Below, piece after piece: positions 7,979-16,464 of a stretch of DNA of 64,000 nucleotides. Below the pieces are notes generated by a model that worked only from the letters and a program-made list of their open reading frames with translations, ran no database searches and was not told the origin of the DNA. How positions within the stretch are numbered: the first letter of the stretch is position 1; every line of letters begins with the position of its first letter. This stretch comes from Candidatus Villigracilis adiacens (GTDB lineage: Bacteria; Chloroflexota; Anaerolineae; Anaerolineales; Villigracilaceae). The position numbers and the translations under genes were made by a program. Location: positions 372,001 through 436,000 of the forward strand of contig JADJBU010000022.1 of assembly GCA_016703605.1 (NCBI GenBank). The letters run 5' to 3'.

Positions 7979-9259
7979 ATGAACTTCCCCCTCCCCGAAT
8001 TCATCACCGTCAGCGCAGCCAACCCATGGACGTATGTGGTCTTTGCCCTGATCGGTTTCGCCTTCGGCTATACCCTCGAAATGTCCGGCTTCGGCGACTC
8101 GCGCAAACTTGCGGCACAGTTCTACTTCACCGAAATGACCGTGCTCAAAGTGATGTTCACCGCCATCGTCACCGCCATGGTTCTGCTCTTCGGCGCGGTT
8201 GGCTTGGGCATCCTCAACTTCAACCAGGTTTGGGTCAACCCCACCTATCTTTCCTCCGGCATCCTTGGCGGACTCATCATGGGCGTTGGCTTCATCATCG
8301 GCGGGTTCTGCCCCACGACCTCGCTCGCCTCCGCCTCCACCGGCAAAATTGACGGGATGCTCTTTATGCTGGGCGGCTTTGTGGGCGCATTCCTCTTCGG
8401 TGAAACCGAAAGTCTCTTCGATAATTGGTATACCAACAGCGGTTACTTTGGGCGCGTTACGCTCGATCAGGTTTTCAACCTGCCCATAGGCGTGGTCGTT
8501 TTGCTGGTTGTATTGATGGCGCTCTTCATGTTCTGGGGCGCGGAGCAACTCGAACGCATCTTCGGCAAAAAAGATTTGAGCAAGGAACCCAAACTCCGTC
8601 TTGCGGGCGCAGGAGTTTTATTTGCCGCCGCTCTTGCAGTCGTGTTCATCGGCTCGCCTTCCATCGAAGATAAATACAACAACCTGACCTTCACCCGCGC
8701 GGAAAACGATGAGCAAATCACCTACACCGCCGATGAAATGCTTGAAAACCGCCTCGTCTTCATCAGCCCGGCTGAAGCCTTCAAGGCTCGCTACAATCAG
8801 GCGATGAACCCGGTCTATCTCGATGTGCGTTCCGAAGCCGATTACAACCTGTATCACATCGAAGGCGCGGTCAACGTGCCGCAGAACCGTCTCGCCGAAG
8901 TTTTGCCCGCCCTGCTCACTGAGCCGCCAGCCAATTCCGTTTTCATCGTGATGAGCAACGACGAAACCGCCGCCGTCGAAGCGTGGAAATTCCTCTCCGC
9001 CTCTGCCGTGCCGAATGTCTACATCCTCGAAGGCGGAGTCAATAACTGGATCGCTTTCTTCGGGCAGGATGACAAAACCCTCGCGGCTCAACCCAAGCCG
9101 GAAGCGGGTGACGACGAGTTGGCTTATACCTTCCCTGTAGCCTTGGGCAGCCAGTACGAGTCGTGTTCCCCAAGCCCGGTCGAATACGAGAATTTGGAAT
9201 TTGTCGCCAAGATCAAATTGCAGTTGAAACGAGATAAATCCGGCGGTGGATGCGGGTAG
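7979..9259 (+). CDS. YeeE/YedE transporter fused to a rhodanese-like domain
   Basis: 426 residues. Residues 1 to about 225 form a YeeE/YedE membrane domain with the signature GGFCPTTSLASAS (Cys near 111). After a last membrane helix, a periplasmic or cytoplasmic rhodanese-like domain follows (about 255-370; YLDVRSEADYNLYHIEGAVN). The position where active rhodaneses have the catalytic Cys loop reads VMSNDETAA, with no Cys, so sulfurtransfer by this domain is doubtful. The chain ends in SGGGCG, a flexible tail with a terminal cysteine that could carry sulfur. AGAAGGAG precedes the ATG. It works with the preceding YeeE half. Confidence 0.87.
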   Translation: MNFPLPEFITVSAANPWTYVVFALIGFAFGYTLEMSGFGDSRKLAAQFYFTEMTVLKVMFTAIVTAMVLLFGAVGLGILNFNQVWVNPTYLSSGILGGLIMGVGFIIGGFCPTTSLASASTGKIDGMLFMLGGFVGAFLFGETESLFDNWYTNSGYFGRVTLDQVFNLPIGVVVLLVVLMALFMFWGAEQLERIFGKKDLSKEPKLRLAGAGVLFAAALAVVFIGSPSIEDKYNNLTFTRAENDEQITYTADEMLENRLVFISPAEAFKARYNQAMNPVYLDVRSEADYNLYHIEGAVNVPQNRLAEVLPALLTEPPANSVFIVMSNDETAAVEAWKFLSASAVPNVYILEGGVNNWIAFFGQDDKTLAAQPKPEAGDDELAYTFPVALGSQYESCSPSPVEYENLEFVAKIKLQLKRDKSGGGCG

Positions 9260-9263
9260 TTTT

Positions 9264-9296
9264 GTAACGCCGACTTAAGTCGGCGTTACTTTTTTT
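9264..9296 (+). terminator. Rho-independent terminator of the sulfur module
   Basis: A perfect palindrome, GTAACGCCGACTT (9264-9276) with AAGTCGGCGTTAC (9277-9289), is followed by seven T. The stop codon of the convergent MFS gene (9286-9288) lies inside it. Confidence 0.88.
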
Positions 9297-10578
9297 CCTG
9301 TGAAGACAAAATCGGTTCTACAACGGGTTTTAGTTCCCATTGCACAAGTCCCTTGCGGAGAGACAGCATAAAAACGCCGCCCAGCACAAGACATGCCGCA
9401 TTGACCATAATGATGGTCTGCGTTCCAACAAATTCCGCCGCATACCCGATGAACAGGGACGATAAGGGCTGCAAACCAAACGAAACCATCGTGAACAGAC
9501 TAATAATCCGCGCGCGCATATTACCGGGAGCCATCAATTGCATGACGCCCAAGCCGGTGGTCAAAATTAACGGCGCACCCAGGCTGACCAGAAAGATGGA
9601 CACCATGGAAAGCGGCAAAAAAGTGGAGCGTGAAAGCAGGAAGTAAAAAATTCCCATCCACACTGCCGCGCCGCCGACGATGCGCCCGATCCGTTTTGCC
9701 TGCTGTGAAAGCGGAAGCAGGAACAGCGTGGAGATCAGCGCACCCGCGCCCGATGAACCCATCAGCAAACCAAATGTCTGCGAGTCGCCGTTGAGCACGT
9801 CATCGGCTACAGCGGGGAGAATGTTCATAATGGAGAGCCCGAAAAAGGTCACGAGAGAGGCGAAGATCAACAAATCCACCATGCGCGGCTGTGCGCGGAC
9901 GTAATCCACCACTTCACGGAATTGTCCGCGTCCGCTGGTTCGTTTACTCATATCCTGTTTGTGCGACTTGACCATGAAGATGCTCAAGAGCACGACAAGA
10001 AAACTCGCGCCATTGATCCAGAATGCGGCAGCAGAGCCAACTACTTTGAGGAGGATACCCGCTGCGGCAGGACCCAGCATACGCGCCACCTGCAAACCCA
10101 TAATATTGAGCGTCACCGCCTGACGGACTTGCGTCATGCCGGAGAGATCGCCGATAAAAGCTTGCTGGGCGGGGAAATCCAGCGCGGCAATTGCGCCAAG
10201 AATAAAAGCAAACACGTAAATATGCCAAATTTGCACAAGGTCCGTTTGCACGAGAAATGCCAGCGCAAACGCCAGCATCATCGCAATGGACTGTGTGACA
10301 AGTAAAATCATACGGCGGTTGAAGCGATCCGCGAACCCGCCTGCCCAGGGAGCCAGCAAAAAGAGCGGCAGACTGTTGAGCATCACAACGATACCAAGCG
10401 AGCTTTCAGACTGGGTCAGTTCCCACACCACCCAACTTTGGGCAGTGGCTTGCATCCATGTGCCGAGCAGGGAAATGGCTTGTCCGCCCAGGTAGATGCG
10501 CAGATTGCGGTTCTTGAGCGGTTCAAAACTGCGGGTGTAGGTGTTGATGAGTGTGGGGCGTTCGATGGGCTTTTGCAT
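9286..10578 (-). CDS. MFS exporter (MFS_3, EntS-like)
   Basis: 430 residues from the second ATG, which has AGGAG 4 bases upstream; the upstream Met in frame lacks a ribosome site. Twelve hydrophobic segments are discernible, with GGFADRFNRRMIL between the second and third, the classic MFS loop motif. The N-terminal RNLRIYLGGQAISLLGTWMQ block is typical of the MFS_3 group that exports siderophores and drugs. The substrate is unknown. It is monocistronic, facing the sulfur operon. Confidence 0.88.
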   Translation of the reverse strand: MQKPIERPTLINTYTRSFEPLKNRNLRIYLGGQAISLLGTWMQATAQSWVVWELTQSESSLGIVVMLNSLPLFLLAPWAGGFADRFNRRMILLVTQSIAMMLAFALAFLVQTDLVQIWHIYVFAFILGAIAALDFPAQQAFIGDLSGMTQVRQAVTLNIMGLQVARMLGPAAAGILLKVVGSAAAFWINGASFLVVLLSIFMVKSHKQDMSKRTSGRGQFREVVDYVRAQPRMVDLLIFASLVTFFGLSIMNILPAVADDVLNGDSQTFGLLMGSSGAGALISTLFLLPLSQQAKRIGRIVGGAAVWMGIFYFLLSRSTFLPLSMVSIFLVSLGAPLILTTGLGVMQLMAPGNMRARIISLFTMVSFGLQPLSSLFIGYAAEFVGTQTIIMVNAACLVLGGVFMLSLRKGLVQWELKPVVEPILSSQEKK

Positions 10579-10879
10579 TAATCTCCTGTGCATGGGAAGC
10601 GCTAAAGAGCCGCTTTAATTTCCTGTCATTGCGAATGGCGGCTTTGAGCATGACCTGCGTTGTAATATTAGTCTTCCCTGAAAATGGCATTTCTCGGATG
10701 AAATCCATGACGATTTTCTTACCGCCGCGGGAAAACGGTTAAAATTCCAGCAATAATTATTGTTACAACGCAAAGTCAGTCTCAAAACTGCCTTCCCCAG
10801 CGGCGTATTGCCGGGAAAACCTTTCGACGAGGACGGCGAAGGGAGCGCCCTTACGTTGTAATATTATGGAGGCTTTCAA
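10579..10879. other. Intergenic region between divergent genes with repeated AT-rich motif
   Basis: About 300 bases without a convincing gene. The 13-base motif CGTTGTAATATTA occurs at 10658-10670 and 10854-10866, the second copy directly before the GGAGG of the downstream lipoprotein gene. CGTTGTAA also occurs inverted near 10763-10770, and CAATAATTATTG (10751-10762) is a perfect palindrome. TAATAT within the motif can act as a -10 box for the lipoprotein gene. A shared regulator for both flanking genes is possible but unproven. Confidence 0.45.
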
Positions 10880-11368
10880 ATGAAAACGAAATGGTTTCGG
10901 GCGCTGGTCGGGCTGTCGTTGGCAGGACTGCTGACGAATGCCTGCCTGCCGCCGTCGAATCCCAACCCGACCGCCACCGTAGACGTCATCGGGACCACCG
11001 CCGCCCAACTCGCATCCATGATGCTGACCCAGACCGCCGCTGCCTATACGCCCACCCCGCTCCCTGCCACAGATACGCCCACCCCGCTTTTCACAGATAC
11101 GCCGACTCTCGGACCCGCCCCCGCCGTAACTGAGATCCCGGTGATTTCCCAAAGCGCCGCCTGCTATTCGGGTCCGGGTCCGGGCTATCCGCTTGTCAGC
11201 AATCTCTCAGAACTGGAACAAGTCATTGTGATGGGAGTCGGAAGCGTGCCCGGCTGGTATGTGATCGAAAATCCCTATTATGGTTCCTTGTGCTGGGTCA
11301 GCGCCGAATTCGTGACCTTCGGTCCGGATTTCGACCCCGCCTCGCTACCGACCATAAACCCGCCTTAA
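10880..11368 (+). CDS. Lipoprotein with Thr/Pro stalk and SH3-like domain
   Basis: 162 residues. The signal peptide ends in a lipobox-like LTNAC (Cys about 22), so it is probably a lipoprotein. A Thr/Pro-rich stalk follows (about 24-85; TPTPLPATDTPTP), then a compact domain (about 95-155) with YSGPGPGYPLVSNL and GWYVIENP, resembling a bacterial SH3 domain. GGAGG lies upstream of the ATG. Likely an exported surface protein; partner unknown. Confidence 0.75.
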   Translation: MKTKWFRALVGLSLAGLLTNACLPPSNPNPTATVDVIGTTAAQLASMMLTQTAAAYTPTPLPATDTPTPLFTDTPTLGPAPAVTEIPVISQSAACYSGPGPGYPLVSNLSELEQVIVMGVGSVPGWYVIENPYYGSLCWVSAEFVTFGPDFDPASLPTINPP

Positions 11369-11485
11369 AGGCGACAAAGATTACAGCACAGGCAGCTGTG
11401 TCTTCGGCATCCATTTTAACTCACCGAGGTTAAGCGGGATGCGTCGCGCCAGCCCGAAAAAATGGAAGAAACCAAGGAAAACGCC

Positions 11486-11716
11486 ATGACCAGTCTTGAA
11501 AAGATCATCGTGGAAGAAATCGCATCCCTCGACGATATGCGCCTGATCGAAGTGATCGGATTCATCCGGTACCTGAAGGCGGAAAAACCGATCAAACAAA
11601 CGCAGATTGCCGGATGGTTCGAGAATGCCCGCAGTGAAATCCAGGAACGAAAAGAGGAATTGGGCTTGCCCTCCGCCAGCCTTAACGTAAAAACAAGGCG
11701 GCGCAAAAGTGAATAG
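11486..11716 (+). CDS. Small conserved-looking protein, possible antitoxin-like
   Basis: 76 residues from the ATG with AAGGA 7 bases upstream; an in-frame ATG at 11462 lacks a ribosome site. The sequence is charged and helical (LDDMRLIEVIGFIRYLKAEK) and faintly recalls DUF2281/VapB-type antitoxins (helix with EVIGFIRYLK). It ends in a basic tail, KTRRRKSE. No toxin gene is adjacent. The assignment is weak; the frame itself is plausible. Confidence 0.5.
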   Translation: MTSLEKIIVEEIASLDDMRLIEVIGFIRYLKAEKPIKQTQIAGWFENARSEIQERKEELGLPSASLNVKTRRRKSE

Positions 11717-11772
11717 TCCAAATGGGTGAAGGACGGCGGGACGGGTCATGCTAAAATCCCGGTGAGATTATC

Positions 11773-12939
11773 ATGACCACACTCCGCACCCCCGCAAGAA
11801 TCATTCCCCGCGCGTTTCCGGGGATCAAACCCGATGAAGTGCAGGAAATCATCATCAACAGCCAGATCAAATCCTATCCGGCTGGGACCATTCTCTGCCG
11901 CGAAGACGCGATCGAATACACCTTTTACATGATCCTGGAGGGGGATTTCGAGGTAACGAAGACCATCAACCACACCGAAGCACGGCTGCTGAAAACCCTC
12001 AACGCCGGGGATTTCTTCGGCGAAATGGCGCTGATCCATAACGCGCCGCGCGCCGCCACCGTAAAAGCCCTGACCCCCACCGTGGTGCTTGAATTGAACA
12101 AGGATGGGTTCGACCGCGTCCTGAAACACAGCCCCAGCGTGGCAACCGCCATGATCTCGGAGATCAGCAACCGGTTAAGGGCGAACGACCAGCTCGCCAT
12201 CGAAGACCTGCGCCTGCGCGCGCGAGAGATCGCGGACGCGTATCAAAAACTTGCCGAACAGGATATGGCGCGGAACGAATTCCTGACCGCCATTGCCCAT
12301 GAATTACGCACACCCTTGATGGTCGCCAGCGGCTACCTGCACACACTCAAGAAGGGCATGTTAACCGGCGAACAGTTGCAATCCACAATTGATGTCGTCA
12401 GCCGCAACGTGGATCAGATCGTCAACCTGACGAACGACCTGTTGTTCCTCCAGGAACAGGAACTCGTCCTGCGCGACTTCCAACCCGTGGACCTCGCCGC
12501 GCTGGTGACGGGGATCGTCGAGAAGTACCAGGAAAAAGCAAAAAACCGCCGCGTAAGCGTCAAGATCCGCGGAAACACAAAGCTGCCCGCCGCGCAGGGA
12601 GACGAACCCTCGCTCGAACGCGCCATAACGGGCATTATCGATAATGCCGTCAAATTCAGCCCGCCAGACGGAACCGTGGACATCCGCTTTGCAGACCTGG
12701 GCAGCCACGTCAGCGTCAGCGTGGTGGATTACGGGATCGGCATCGACCCGCAAATCCGTCCGCGCATCTTCGACCGCTTCTTCCATCTCGAAAAAAGCGG
12801 CGACGAAATCTACGACGGCATCGGCATCGGGTTATCCATCACCCGCCAGGTCATCCAGCAGCACCGCGGCATGTTGGACGTGGACAGCGCCCCCGGCAAG
12901 GGCAGCACCTTCACCATCTCCCTTTTGAAGTGGAATTGA
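11773..12939 (+). CDS. Histidine kinase with N-terminal cyclic-nucleotide-binding domain
   Basis: 388 residues. There is an N-terminal cNMP-binding fold (about 15-135; GDFFGEMALIHNAPRAATV is the phosphate-binding cassette), then a linker coil. HisKA follows (about 166-232) with H-box AIAHELRTPL (His about 176), and HATPase_c (about 270-385) with N-box DNAVKF, G1 DYGIGID, F-box FDRFF and G2 GIGIGLSI. No membrane segment is present, so this is a soluble kinase that probably couples a cyclic nucleotide or similar effector to phosphorelay. No response regulator is adjacent. GGTGAG precedes the ATG. Confidence 0.9.
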   Translation: MTTLRTPARIIPRAFPGIKPDEVQEIIINSQIKSYPAGTILCREDAIEYTFYMILEGDFEVTKTINHTEARLLKTLNAGDFFGEMALIHNAPRAATVKALTPTVVLELNKDGFDRVLKHSPSVATAMISEISNRLRANDQLAIEDLRLRAREIADAYQKLAEQDMARNEFLTAIAHELRTPLMVASGYLHTLKKGMLTGEQLQSTIDVVSRNVDQIVNLTNDLLFLQEQELVLRDFQPVDLAALVTGIVEKYQEKAKNRRVSVKIRGNTKLPAAQGDEPSLERAITGIIDNAVKFSPPDGTVDIRFADLGSHVSVSVVDYGIGIDPQIRPRIFDRFFHLEKSGDEIYDGIGIGLSITRQVIQQHRGMLDVDSAPGKGSTFTISLLKWN

Positions 12940-13004
12940 AATAAATCCAACGGGGAATTCCGGTATTATCGCGCGTGTGTATCAAAACTCACATTGGAGA
13001 AAAA

Positions 13005-13811
13005 ATGCGCCCACGAAGACCCATCCTGACAACCCTCCTTATCGCAAGCCTGGTAACGACACTCGCCTGCAACCTCGGCTCCGCCTCACCCTCCACAGGC
13101 GAGGCCCAGCCAACCTCCGACCCGGCACAACCTGCCCCACCCACACCAGAACCCGCCGCCGGCTTATGCGACAACGCCCTCTACCCCGTCCGGCAGGGAG
13201 CCGCCTGGACGTACCAAAGCACGGGCAGCCCAAGCGGCGATTTTTCCTACACCGACACCATCACCGAAGTCCGCGCCGACGGATTCACCTTAAGCACGCA
13301 ATTTACCGGTCTCACCCGCACCCAGGAATGGATCTGCGAAACAGGCGGCTTGAAAGCCTTGCAAATGGGCGGAGCCGGAGCGGCAGCCAGCGTATCCACA
13401 CAGGGCACGACCGCAGAGTTCACCACATCAGACGTCACCGGCATCAGCCTGCCAAGGGAAATCACCCCCGGAATGCAATGGCAATACAGCCTGACCATGA
13501 CAGGCGTCACCGCCATGCCCGGAGACCAAAACGCCCAATCAAGCGGAACCTTCAACCTGACAATGCAGGAAATGGGCAAAGAAACCGTCAGCGTGCCAGC
13601 CGGAACATTCGAAGCGGTCAAATTCCAAGCCGCCTCCCTCATTCAACTCACCGCCGACTTTCAAGGCGTGCAGGTTCCCGTCACCATGAACGGCTCGAGC
13701 CTGGTCTGGTACGCGCCGGGAGTGGGCTTCATTAAATCCGTTGAGAACAGCGACTTCGGCGGAACCCCCTACACATCCACAACTGAACTTCAAACCTACG
13801 GCATCCCCTAA
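13005..13811 (+). CDS. Secreted lipoprotein, unknown function
   Basis: 268 residues from the ATG with TTGGAG upstream; the longer frame from 12975 lacks support. The signal peptide ends with TTLAC (lipobox), followed by a Pro/Thr/Ser-rich stalk to about residue 60 and a beta-rich C-terminal domain (WTYQSTGSPSGDFSYTDTI, then a second half with VSVPAGTFEAVKF). VPAGTFE-type motifs are common in uncharacterised Chloroflexota and Planctomycetes lipoproteins of the DUF3108 kind. No enzymatic motif is visible. Confidence 0.75.
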   Translation: MRPRRPILTTLLIASLVTTLACNLGSASPSTGEAQPTSDPAQPAPPTPEPAAGLCDNALYPVRQGAAWTYQSTGSPSGDFSYTDTITEVRADGFTLSTQFTGLTRTQEWICETGGLKALQMGGAGAAASVSTQGTTAEFTTSDVTGISLPREITPGMQWQYSLTMTGVTAMPGDQNAQSSGTFNLTMQEMGKETVSVPAGTFEAVKFQAASLIQLTADFQGVQVPVTMNGSSLVWYAPGVGFIKSVENSDFGGTPYTSTTELQTYGIP

Positions 13812-13831
13812 CTCGGACAAGCCGAAACCTA

Positions 13832-13867
13832 AAAAAGCGGCGACCAGCCCGCAGGGTTTGGTCGCCG
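13832..13867 (-). terminator. Rho-independent terminator of the NUDIX gene
   Basis: On the minus strand the stem CGGCGACCA/TGGTCGCCG (13859-13867 with 13839-13847) is followed by CTTTTTT (complement of 13832-13838). It begins at the NUDIX stop codon. Confidence 0.8.
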
Positions 13868-14359
13868 TCACACAAATTCGATGTTCAGCTTTTCATCCGC
13901 GTAATACGACCGCGCCGAAAAAGGCGGATCGCCCCGCGTCATGGAATGAATCTTCTCCAGCAGGAACGGCAGGTCCTCGACCACAGGAAGACGAAGAACC
14001 GCTTCATACGGAACCCATTCCGGCGTCCCCTCCATTGAGCCTTGGATTTCGCCCTGGGCGTTTTCTCCCGCCACCACAAACAAACAGACGCCCACATCCC
14101 CCGCATCCACAATAACCGTACCGCACAGCCACAAATCTGCGGTCAGACCGGCTTCTTCCATCAGTTCGCGCCGCGCAGCAGATACGACGTCCTCTCCGCG
14201 TTCCACATGCCCACCCAACCCGTTGTACTTCCCCGCCCACAAGCGTTTCGTCGGCGCGCCCTTCAGCAATAAATACTCATCCCCGCGCCGGACAAAGATC
14301 GCCGCGCGGGGAATGAGCGCATACCTACCCTTTGTCACACCCTGATCCGATTGCGGCAT
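13868..14359 (-). CDS. NUDIX hydrolase
   Basis: 163 residues. The Nudix box is complete: GGHVERGEDVVSAARRELME followed directly by EAGL, matching GX5EX7REUXEEXGU. MutT-type pyrophosphohydrolases with a long tail clean oxidised or non-canonical nucleotides; the exact substrate cannot be told. It sits 5 bases downstream of the FBP aldolase gene on the same strand, so the two are probably cotranscribed. Confidence 0.9.
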   Translation of the reverse strand: MPQSDQGVTKGRYALIPRAAIFVRRGDEYLLLKGAPTKRLWAGKYNGLGGHVERGEDVVSAARRELMEEAGLTADLWLCGTVIVDAGDVGVCLFVVAGENAQGEIQGSMEGTPEWVPYEAVLRLPVVEDLPFLLEKIHSMTRGDPPFSARSYYADEKLNIEFV

Positions 14360-14364
14360 ACAGA

Positions 14365-15429
14365 CTAAGCAACCGTAATGTTCTTATCCAAATACACATC
14401 TTGAATGGTGTTCAAAATCTTCACGCCGTCAGCCAGCGGGCGCTGGAAGGCTTTGCGTCCTGAGATCAGCCCCTGCCCGCCCGCGCGCTTGTTAATCACC
14501 GCAGTGGCAGCCGCTTCGGCAAAATCGTTATCGCCCGAAGCGCCGCCGCTGTTGATCAGGCCGGCGCGTCCCATGTAGCAGTTTGCCACTTGATAGCGGC
14601 ACAGGTCAATGGGATGGTCGCTGGCGAGGTCGCTGTACATGCGCTTATCCAGCTTGCCATAGGAACTGTCGCCGGTATTCAGGGCAAGATACCCGCCGTT
14701 ATTCTCAGGCAGCTTCTGTTTGATGATGTCCGCTTCAATGGTCACGCCAAGGTGGTTGCCCTGCCCGGTCAGGTCGGCTGAGATGTGATAATCCTTGTCC
14801 TTCTTGAACGCGGAGTTGCGAATATAGCACCACAAAATGGTCGCCATGCCGAGCTGGTGGGCATACGCGAAAGATTCAGCGATCTCAACGATCTCACGGT
14901 GCGAGTCATCCGAGCCAAAATAGATCGTAGCGCCGATCGCCGCCGCTCCCATATCATAGGCTTGTTCCACCGTGCCAAACAGGATCTGCTCGTGGCTGTT
15001 CGGGTAGGTCAGCAATTCATTATGGTTGACCTTCACCACAAAGGGAATCTTGTGCGCATACTTGCGAGACATCAACCCCAACACACCGAAGGTCGAAGCG
15101 ACGGCATTGCATCCGCCTTCGATGCCAAGTTTGACGATATTCTCAGGGTCAAAGTAATCGGGATTCTTGGCAAAACTTGCGCCCGCAGAATGCTCAATGC
15201 CCTGATCGACCGGCAAAATGGAGAGATAGCCGGTTCCGGCAAGCCGCCCTGAATTGTAGATCCAGGCAAGGTTGTTCAACACGCGCGGGTTGCGGTCTGA
15301 GTGCAGAAACACCCGGTCGATAAAATCGGGACCCGGGAGATGCAGGCGCTCTTTCGAAATCTTGGGGGAATTAAAACCAAGCAGCGATTCAGCCTGGCTT
15401 CCCAGAAGGGATTGAATATTGGTCGTCAT
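14365..15429 (-). CDS. fbaB: Class I fructose-bisphosphate aldolase (DhnA/FbaB type)
   Basis: 354 residues, the usual size for this archaeal-type class I aldolase. Recognisable blocks are ILPVDQGIEHSAGASF, FVVKVNHNELL (an active-site Lys region), GAAAIGATIYFGS and the C-terminal phosphate-binding GDNDFAEAAA/GGQGLISGRKAFQRP. It cleaves fructose-1,6-bisphosphate to DHAP and G3P in glycolysis/gluconeogenesis through a Schiff base. AAGGAG is 6 bases upstream of the ATG. A TATAAT box (complement of 15510-15515) lies about 80 bases upstream. Confidence 0.92.
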   Translation of the reverse strand: MTTNIQSLLGSQAESLLGFNSPKISKERLHLPGPDFIDRVFLHSDRNPRVLNNLAWIYNSGRLAGTGYLSILPVDQGIEHSAGASFAKNPDYFDPENIVKLGIEGGCNAVASTFGVLGLMSRKYAHKIPFVVKVNHNELLTYPNSHEQILFGTVEQAYDMGAAAIGATIYFGSDDSHREIVEIAESFAYAHQLGMATILWCYIRNSAFKKDKDYHISADLTGQGNHLGVTIEADIIKQKLPENNGGYLALNTGDSSYGKLDKRMYSDLASDHPIDLCRYQVANCYMGRAGLINSGGASGDNDFAEAAATAVINKRAGGQGLISGRKAFQRPLADGVKILNTIQDVYLDKNITVA

Positions 15430-15506
15430 AGATTACTCCTTGAAAGTGGCAGGCAATGCGCAATGGTAAGGCATCGCCCAAATGATTATGGCAGAAATTA
15501 TCGTGC

Positions 15507-15536
15507 TTGATTATAACTGGAATTAAACGATATAAT
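15507..15536 (+). promoter_or_regulatory. Promoter for the gene at 15593 (divergent from fbaB)
   Basis: TTGATT (15507-15512), 18-base spacer, TATAAT (15531-15536). The opposite strand of the same stretch carries TATAAT (15515-15510), so the two divergent genes have overlapping promoters. Confidence 0.6.
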
Positions 15537-15592
15537 TGACGGGTAATGAAACAATGTATAACCTTGTTCGTATATTCCCGCAGGAGGCTCAC

Positions 15593-16114
15593 ATGAGCGA
15601 TTTTTTCGAGAAAGTCAGCAGTCAGGTAGACCCGTTCAAGAAACTGGCGTCGTTCATCCCCGGTTTCAGCGGATATGTGGAAAGGCAAAACCGGCGCGAC
15701 GCGGATAAACTTCTGCGCGAGACGGTGGCGCGGCGCTTCGAAGAGCAATGGAGCCGCGCCTCGAATTTGCAGGTGGAGATGGTCAGCAGCGGAATGCTTT
15801 CCCTTGTGGATGACATGGAAAAGGCTTCGATTGCCCTGCGCACCTTCATTGACAAGATCAGCGGCGCGTCGCGCGGGTATTCGGGTTTGTTCGACGCGGT
15901 CAAGATCAACGAGAAGGAACTCGAAGCCATTTACCAGTTCGACGCCGCCTTCTTCGACCTCGGCGATCAGGTGAAGACCGCGTTGGACAATGTAGAGGCA
16001 AGCCTGGGCGACGAAACCGCCCTGCCCGCCGCCATCCGCAACATCACAACGCTGGCGCGGCTTGCAGTGGAAACATTCGACCGCCGCTCCGAAGTTGTAA
16101 CGGGAAGCCGGTAA
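15593..16114 (+). CDS. Hypothetical cytoplasmic coiled-coil protein
   Basis: 173 residues from the ATG with CAGGAGG 6 bases upstream; earlier in-frame Met codons lie before the ribosome site. Mostly helical and charged (RRDADKLLRETVARRFEEQW; NEKELEAIYQFDAAFFDLG), with no signal peptide or membrane span. The middle is compatible with coiled coils. I do not recognise a family. Confidence 0.7.
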   Translation: MSDFFEKVSSQVDPFKKLASFIPGFSGYVERQNRRDADKLLRETVARRFEEQWSRASNLQVEMVSSGMLSLVDDMEKASIALRTFIDKISGASRGYSGLFDAVKINEKELEAIYQFDAAFFDLGDQVKTALDNVEASLGDETALPAAIRNITTLARLAVETFDRRSEVVTGSR

Positions 16115-16144
16115 AGAAAAACCCTAAAGGTCTTGAAGACCTTT

Positions 16145-16285
16145 AGAGACTGTTTCTTAATTCTTGTTTGCCACAGAGAACACAGAGAATCTTGAGAAAA
16201 CCTCTTGAAAATCTCCGTGAACTCGGTGTTCTCTGTGGCTGAGGCTCTTTTTCACGCCTCTCACAGGCTTAAGAAACGCTCTCTT
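16145..16285. repeat. MITE-like element 1 with CACAGAGAAC core
   Basis: Ends AGAGACTGTTTCTTAA (16145-16160) and TTAAGAAACGCTCTCT (16269-16284) are inverted repeats with two mismatches. The interior carries its own inverted repeat, GCCACAGAGAACACAGAG against GTTCTCTGTGGC. A 10-base hairpin (CTAAAGGTCT/AGACCTTTAG, 16124-16146) just before it may terminate the preceding gene. Confidence 0.7.
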
Positions 16286-16441
16286 AGAGACTGTTTCTTA
16301 AGTACACGGATTGGACGGACTACACGGTCAAACACGGATTTTTAAAGGTTTTTTCCGCGAATATCCGTGAAACTTGTGCTGAGCCTGTCGAAGTATCCGT
16401 GCCGTCCGTGTCCTAAAAAGGAGTTAAGAAACGCTCTCTTA
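16286..16441. repeat. MITE-like element 2 with ACACGGATT core
   Basis: A second unit, immediately following the first, with the same ends: AGAGACTGTTTCTTAA (16286-16301) and TTAAGAAACGCTCTCT (16424-16439). Its interior differs and has the inverted pair ACACGGATTGGACGG / CCGTCCGTGTCC plus GTGCTGAGCCTGTCGAAG. TTAG recurs at all three boundaries, compatible with a duplicated target. Confidence 0.7.
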
Positions 16442-16464
16442 GGGTTATTGGAATACGATCAACC

